Assembly (NCBI RefSeq): GCF_004614195.1
Contig: NZ_SPUM01000064.1
Location: forward strand, 1-36,642
DNA: 36,642 bases
Reading direction: 5' to 3'
Origin: Massilia horti
GTDB taxonomy: Bacteria > Pseudomonadota > Gammaproteobacteria > Burkholderiales > Burkholderiaceae_D
The notes under the pieces are model-generated. The model saw nothing but the letters and a program-made list of their open reading frames with translations, did no database searches and was not told the origin of the DNA. Each line of letters starts with the position of its first letter. Position 1 is the first letter of the stretch. Shown here piece after piece: positions 34,197-36,642 of the stretch. The position numbers and the translations under genes are program-made.

Positions 34197-34457
34197 TCAG
34201 CAGCGGTACCTCGGCCGGCGGCCCGAAGCGGCCATCGGATCGCGGATGGCGTCGAGCGAAAGGTCGATGTCAAGCCCGGGCCAGTACAGGCGTGCGTCGC
34301 TGGGGCTTACGACGAGGCAAATCTGCTGCACGGTGGCATGCTCGAACTGGGGAAATTCGGCAAACGGCAGATACAGTTCTTCCCCGCGGCACTGGAGCCA
34401 GAATCCGCGGCGGTTGATGCTGGTGACTTCTGCGTGCGAGAAACGGATGACGGACAT
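34197..34457 (-). CDS. DUF2442-family protein
   Basis: The 86-residue product, MSVIRFSHAEVTSINRRGFW followed by LQCRGEELYLPFAEFPQFEH and YWPGLDIDLSLDAIRD, matches the compact DUF2442 pattern (a beta-strand start, an FP motif, then WP-LD-DLS). DUF2442 proteins sometimes pair with DUF4160 proteins in toxin-antitoxin-like loci, but no partner is present here. The ATG at 34457 is used. It converges with paaX across repeat debris and diverges from the M14 peptidase. Confidence 0.8.
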   Translation of the reverse strand: MSVIRFSHAEVTSINRRGFWLQCRGEELYLPFAEFPQFEHATVQQICLVVSPSDARLYWPGLDIDLSLDAIRDPMAASGRRPRYRC

Positions 34458-34610
34458 GCTCGGGTTCCCAAAAGTGGTGTTGCGCGTACAGTCACCGAAG
34501 GTATCAAAAGTGCGCGCAGCCCCAGTTGATCAGCCGCAGGCTATCTCAAACTTCCTCAACCGGAAAGTTTAGTATTATCTCGCCTTCACCCTCAACTCAT
34601 GAGACTCACC

Positions 34611-35744
34611 ATGTCTATCAAGATCAGCAGCCAGTTCGATGCTGGCGCCATCGAAGTGGTCAGCGCCAAAAGTGCCAACGCGATCGAACTGAACATCCGT
34701 AAAGACTCGCACGCCGATATCACCCAGTGGTTTTACTTCCGGCTGCAGGGCGCGCAAGGCGAGCCATGCACGATTCGCCTGCTCAATGCCGGCAAGGCTG
34801 CATATCCGAAAGGCTGGGAAGACTACCAGGCGATGGCCAGCTATGACCGCGTGAACTGGTTCCGCGTGCCAACTTCTTACGACGGCAGCGTCATGACCAT
34901 CGAGCACACTCCGGGCATGGACAGCGTCTACTACGCCTACTTCGAGCCCTATTCGTGGGAACGCCACCTGGAGCTGCTGGACCGCGCCCAAATGTCCGAG
35001 CATGTGCGCATGGTCGATCTGGGCAATACGATCGATGGCCGCGACCTGAACATGCTGGTGATCGGCGAACCTGCCGCTGAGAAGAAGAAGGTATGGGTGA
35101 TCGCGCGCCAGCACCCGGGCGAGACGATGGCCGAATGGTTCGTCGAGGGCATGCTTGATTCCCTGCTCGACCCGGCCCACCCGTTCGGCCGCCAGCTGCT
35201 GAACGAGACCGTGTTCTACGTGGTGCCGAACATGAACCCGGACGGCTCCGTGCGCGGCAACCTGCGCACCAACGCCGCCGGCGCCAACCTGAACCGCGAG
35301 TGGCTGAACCCGTCGATGGAGCGCAGCCCCGAGGTCTATCTGGTGCTGGAGAAGATGAAGGAAACCGGGGTCGACCTGTTCCTGGACATCCACGGCGACG
35401 AGGGCCTGCCCTACGTGTTCGTGGCAGGCAGCGACGAACTGCCGACCTTCACCGCCGAGCAGGCGGCGATGCAGAAGCGCTTCGTGGACGACTTCAAGAT
35501 CGCCAGCCCTGACTTCCAGGATGTCCACGGCTATCCGAAGGAGCAGTTCAACGACGAGACCCTGACCATGGGCTCGCCGCACATCACGCACCGCTTTGGT
35601 TGCCTGTCGCTGACGCTGGAGCTGCCGTTCAAGGACAACGCCAATGACCCGGACCCGCAGGTGGGTTGGGATGGCGCACGCAGCGCACGACTGGGCGCTG
35701 CGGTGCTGCAGCCGATCCTGCAATCGGTACGCGCGAACAAGTAA
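34611..35744 (+). CDS. M14-type cytosolic carboxypeptidase
   Basis: The 377-residue protein has an N-terminal beta-sandwich (about 1-115, WFYFRLQGAQG, SVYYAYFEPYSWERH) typical of the cytosolic carboxypeptidase (CCP/AGBL) branch of M14. The catalytic domain has zinc ligands H168 and E171 in RQHPGETMAEWF and H261 in FLDIHGDEG, with general base E337 in LTLELPFKD. There is no signal peptide. Eukaryotic CCPs shorten polyglutamate tails; the bacterial substrate is unknown. The ATG at 34611 is preferred (MSIKISSQFDAGAIEV) over one four codons upstream. A TATTAT at 34573-34578 may be the -10. A strong terminator follows. Confidence 0.92.
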   Translation: MSIKISSQFDAGAIEVVSAKSANAIELNIRKDSHADITQWFYFRLQGAQGEPCTIRLLNAGKAAYPKGWEDYQAMASYDRVNWFRVPTSYDGSVMTIEHTPGMDSVYYAYFEPYSWERHLELLDRAQMSEHVRMVDLGNTIDGRDLNMLVIGEPAAEKKKVWVIARQHPGETMAEWFVEGMLDSLLDPAHPFGRQLLNETVFYVVPNMNPDGSVRGNLRTNAAGANLNREWLNPSMERSPEVYLVLEKMKETGVDLFLDIHGDEGLPYVFVAGSDELPTFTAEQAAMQKRFVDDFKIASPDFQDVHGYPKEQFNDETLTMGSPHITHRFGCLSLTLELPFKDNANDPDPQVGWDGARSARLGAAVLQPILQSVRANK

Positions 35745-35767
35745 GGGACGACCGAGCCCTGCCACAG

Positions 35768-35797
35768 GCCCCGGCCCGCGCCGGGGCTTTTTTTTTT
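35768..35797 (+). terminator. Rho-independent terminator of the M14 carboxypeptidase gene
   Basis: An 8-bp stem GCCCCGGC (35768-35775) and GCCGGGGC (35780-35787) with a 4-nt loop is followed by ten Ts. It ends about 50 bp after the stop codon at 35744. Confidence 0.93.
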
Positions 35798-35892
35798 GCG
35801 TAGTTACCACGCCCGGGCCTGCCATCAAATGCGCAGCGGCATCCGTACTGCTAGACTTGTAGTAAATAAATATCAACTACCACGGGGGACGG

Positions 35893-36642
35893 ATGCGGAG
35901 GAATCGTCGCGGCAAACCTACGTCAACTGGCTTGCTGGGTGTCGCCGCGGCGCTTGCGCTGGCCGGAGCGATGGCCGGCGCAAGCGCGGCGCTGCCACCT
36001 GACCAGTTCTACGCCAAGGCGGCGCCCAGCGTGTGGCGCGTTTTCATCTTCGATGCGACCGGTGCCCCGATCGGCCAGGGAAGCGCGGTGGTGATTGCCA
36101 AGGAGACGCTGCTGACGAACTGCCACGTGCTGGCCAAGGCCAAGGCAGCTGTGATCAAGCGGGACAACGTGATCTATGAGGTGCGCCTGCAGTACGCCGA
36201 CCCGGCGCGCGACCTGTGCCAGATCACCGCACGGAACCTGCCCGCGCCCGCGGTCGAAATCGGAAACAGCGACAGACTCACGGTGGGCCAGCGGGTGTAC
36301 GCGCTGGGCAATCCGCAAGGGCTGGAGCTGACCTTGAGCGACGGCCTGCTCTCGGGCCTGCGCAAGGACCAGAACGGCGACTTGATGCTGGTCCAGATCT
36401 CGGCACCGATTTCGCCGGGGTCGAGCGGAGGTGGCCTGTTCGACGAGGAGGGACGCCTGATCGGCATCACCACGAGCATCATCCAGGGGGCCCAGAACCT
36501 GGGCTTCGCGATACCGATCAACTGGCTGCGCGACCTGGCCGCGCGCAGCGCGCTGGCCGACAAGGTCCACGCGAAGCTGACGGGCGGGCGCGCCGAAAGC
36601 GCCTTTGCGCGTGCGGAGCTGCCAGCGCCGGCCGCGCCGCGC
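35893..36642 (+). CDS. Secreted trypsin-like serine protease (S1C), partial
   Basis: The frame is open from the ATG at 35893 to the window end (250 residues, C-terminus missing). An Arg-rich start and hydrophobic stretch (LLGVAAALALAGAMAGASA, about 14-32) form a signal peptide. The trypsin-like fold follows: GSAVVIAKETLLTNCHVL with H78, DPARDLCQI with D107, VYALGNPQGLELTLSDGLLS and the nucleophile S178 in PGSSGGGLF, then NLGFAIPINWL. This is the HtrA-like S1C arrangement, and whether a PDZ or other domain follows cannot be seen. A GGGGGA ribosome site lies upstream. The Ala/Pro-rich end suggests a linker to another domain. Confidence 0.88.
   Translation, partial: MRRNRRGKPTSTGLLGVAAALALAGAMAGASAALPPDQFYAKAAPSVWRVFIFDATGAPIGQGSAVVIAKETLLTNCHVLAKAKAAVIKRDNVIYEVRLQYADPARDLCQITARNLPAPAVEIGNSDRLTVGQRVYALGNPQGLELTLSDGLLSGLRKDQNGDLMLVQISAPISPGSSGGGLFDEEGRLIGITTSIIQGAQNLGFAIPINWLRDLAARSALADKVHAKLTGGRAESAFARAELPAPAAPR

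Overview
The window looks like chromosomal DNA of a high-GC betaproteobacterium of the Massilia/Duganella type (Oxalobacteraceae, Burkholderiales). This is inferred from the parE-parC pair, the paa cluster layout, the betaproteobacterial ParC sequence and the dispersed palindromic repeats. It was not tested by a database search. No rRNA, tRNA, CRISPR array, transposase or integrase was seen.

Layout. (1) 1-5.1 kb: a partial minus-strand gene of unknown function, then parE and parC (topoisomerase IV). (2) 5.1-7.2 kb: a minus-strand operon of an NTF2-like secreted protein, a lipase-chaperone (LifO)-like membrane protein and a DsbC-type disulfide isomerase. (3) 7.2-11.8 kb: minus-strand genes for secreted proteins, namely an EXORDIUM/Phi-1-like protein, two Ala/Lys-rich paralogues and an M64 metallopeptidase. 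This stretch contains a segmental duplication that left one paralogue frameshifted and a fragment of the M64 3' end. (4) 12.2-14.0 kb: an A+T-richer plus-strand cassette of PAAR protein, DUF6402-like protein and small membrane protein, probably an orphan type VI secretion (T6SS) effector module. (5) 14.0-17.8 kb: small accessory genes (SRPBCC, RibD-like reductase, secreted cyanophycinase, GNAT, NTF2-like) with short remnants of an M64-like and a cyanophycinase-like gene. (6) 17.9-20.4 kb: argH and an Amj-type lipid II flippase. (7) 20.4-34.0 kb: a cupin gene and the phenylacetate degradation operon paaABCDE-G-H-I-K-J-Y-Z on the minus strand, with divergent paaX. (8) 34.1-36.6 kb: a DUF2442 protein, an M14 cytosolic carboxypeptidase and a partial secreted trypsin-like protease.

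How the genes work together. The paa operon encodes nearly the whole route from phenylacetate to central metabolites: PaaK makes phenylacetyl-CoA, PaaABCDE epoxidises it, PaaG isomerises to oxepin-CoA, PaaZ opens the ring and oxidises the aldehyde, PaaJ and PaaH carry out beta-oxidation, and PaaI and PaaY remove dead-end thioesters. Only paaF is missing from the cluster. The paaX/paaA intergenic region carries an inverted repeat overlapping both predicted promoters. The operon is interrupted by REP-like palindromes at three gene junctions.

The least ordinary material is between 8.7 and 14.7 kb, where sequence comparison inside the window reveals duplicated, truncated and frameshifted gene copies around a likely acquired T6SS cassette.
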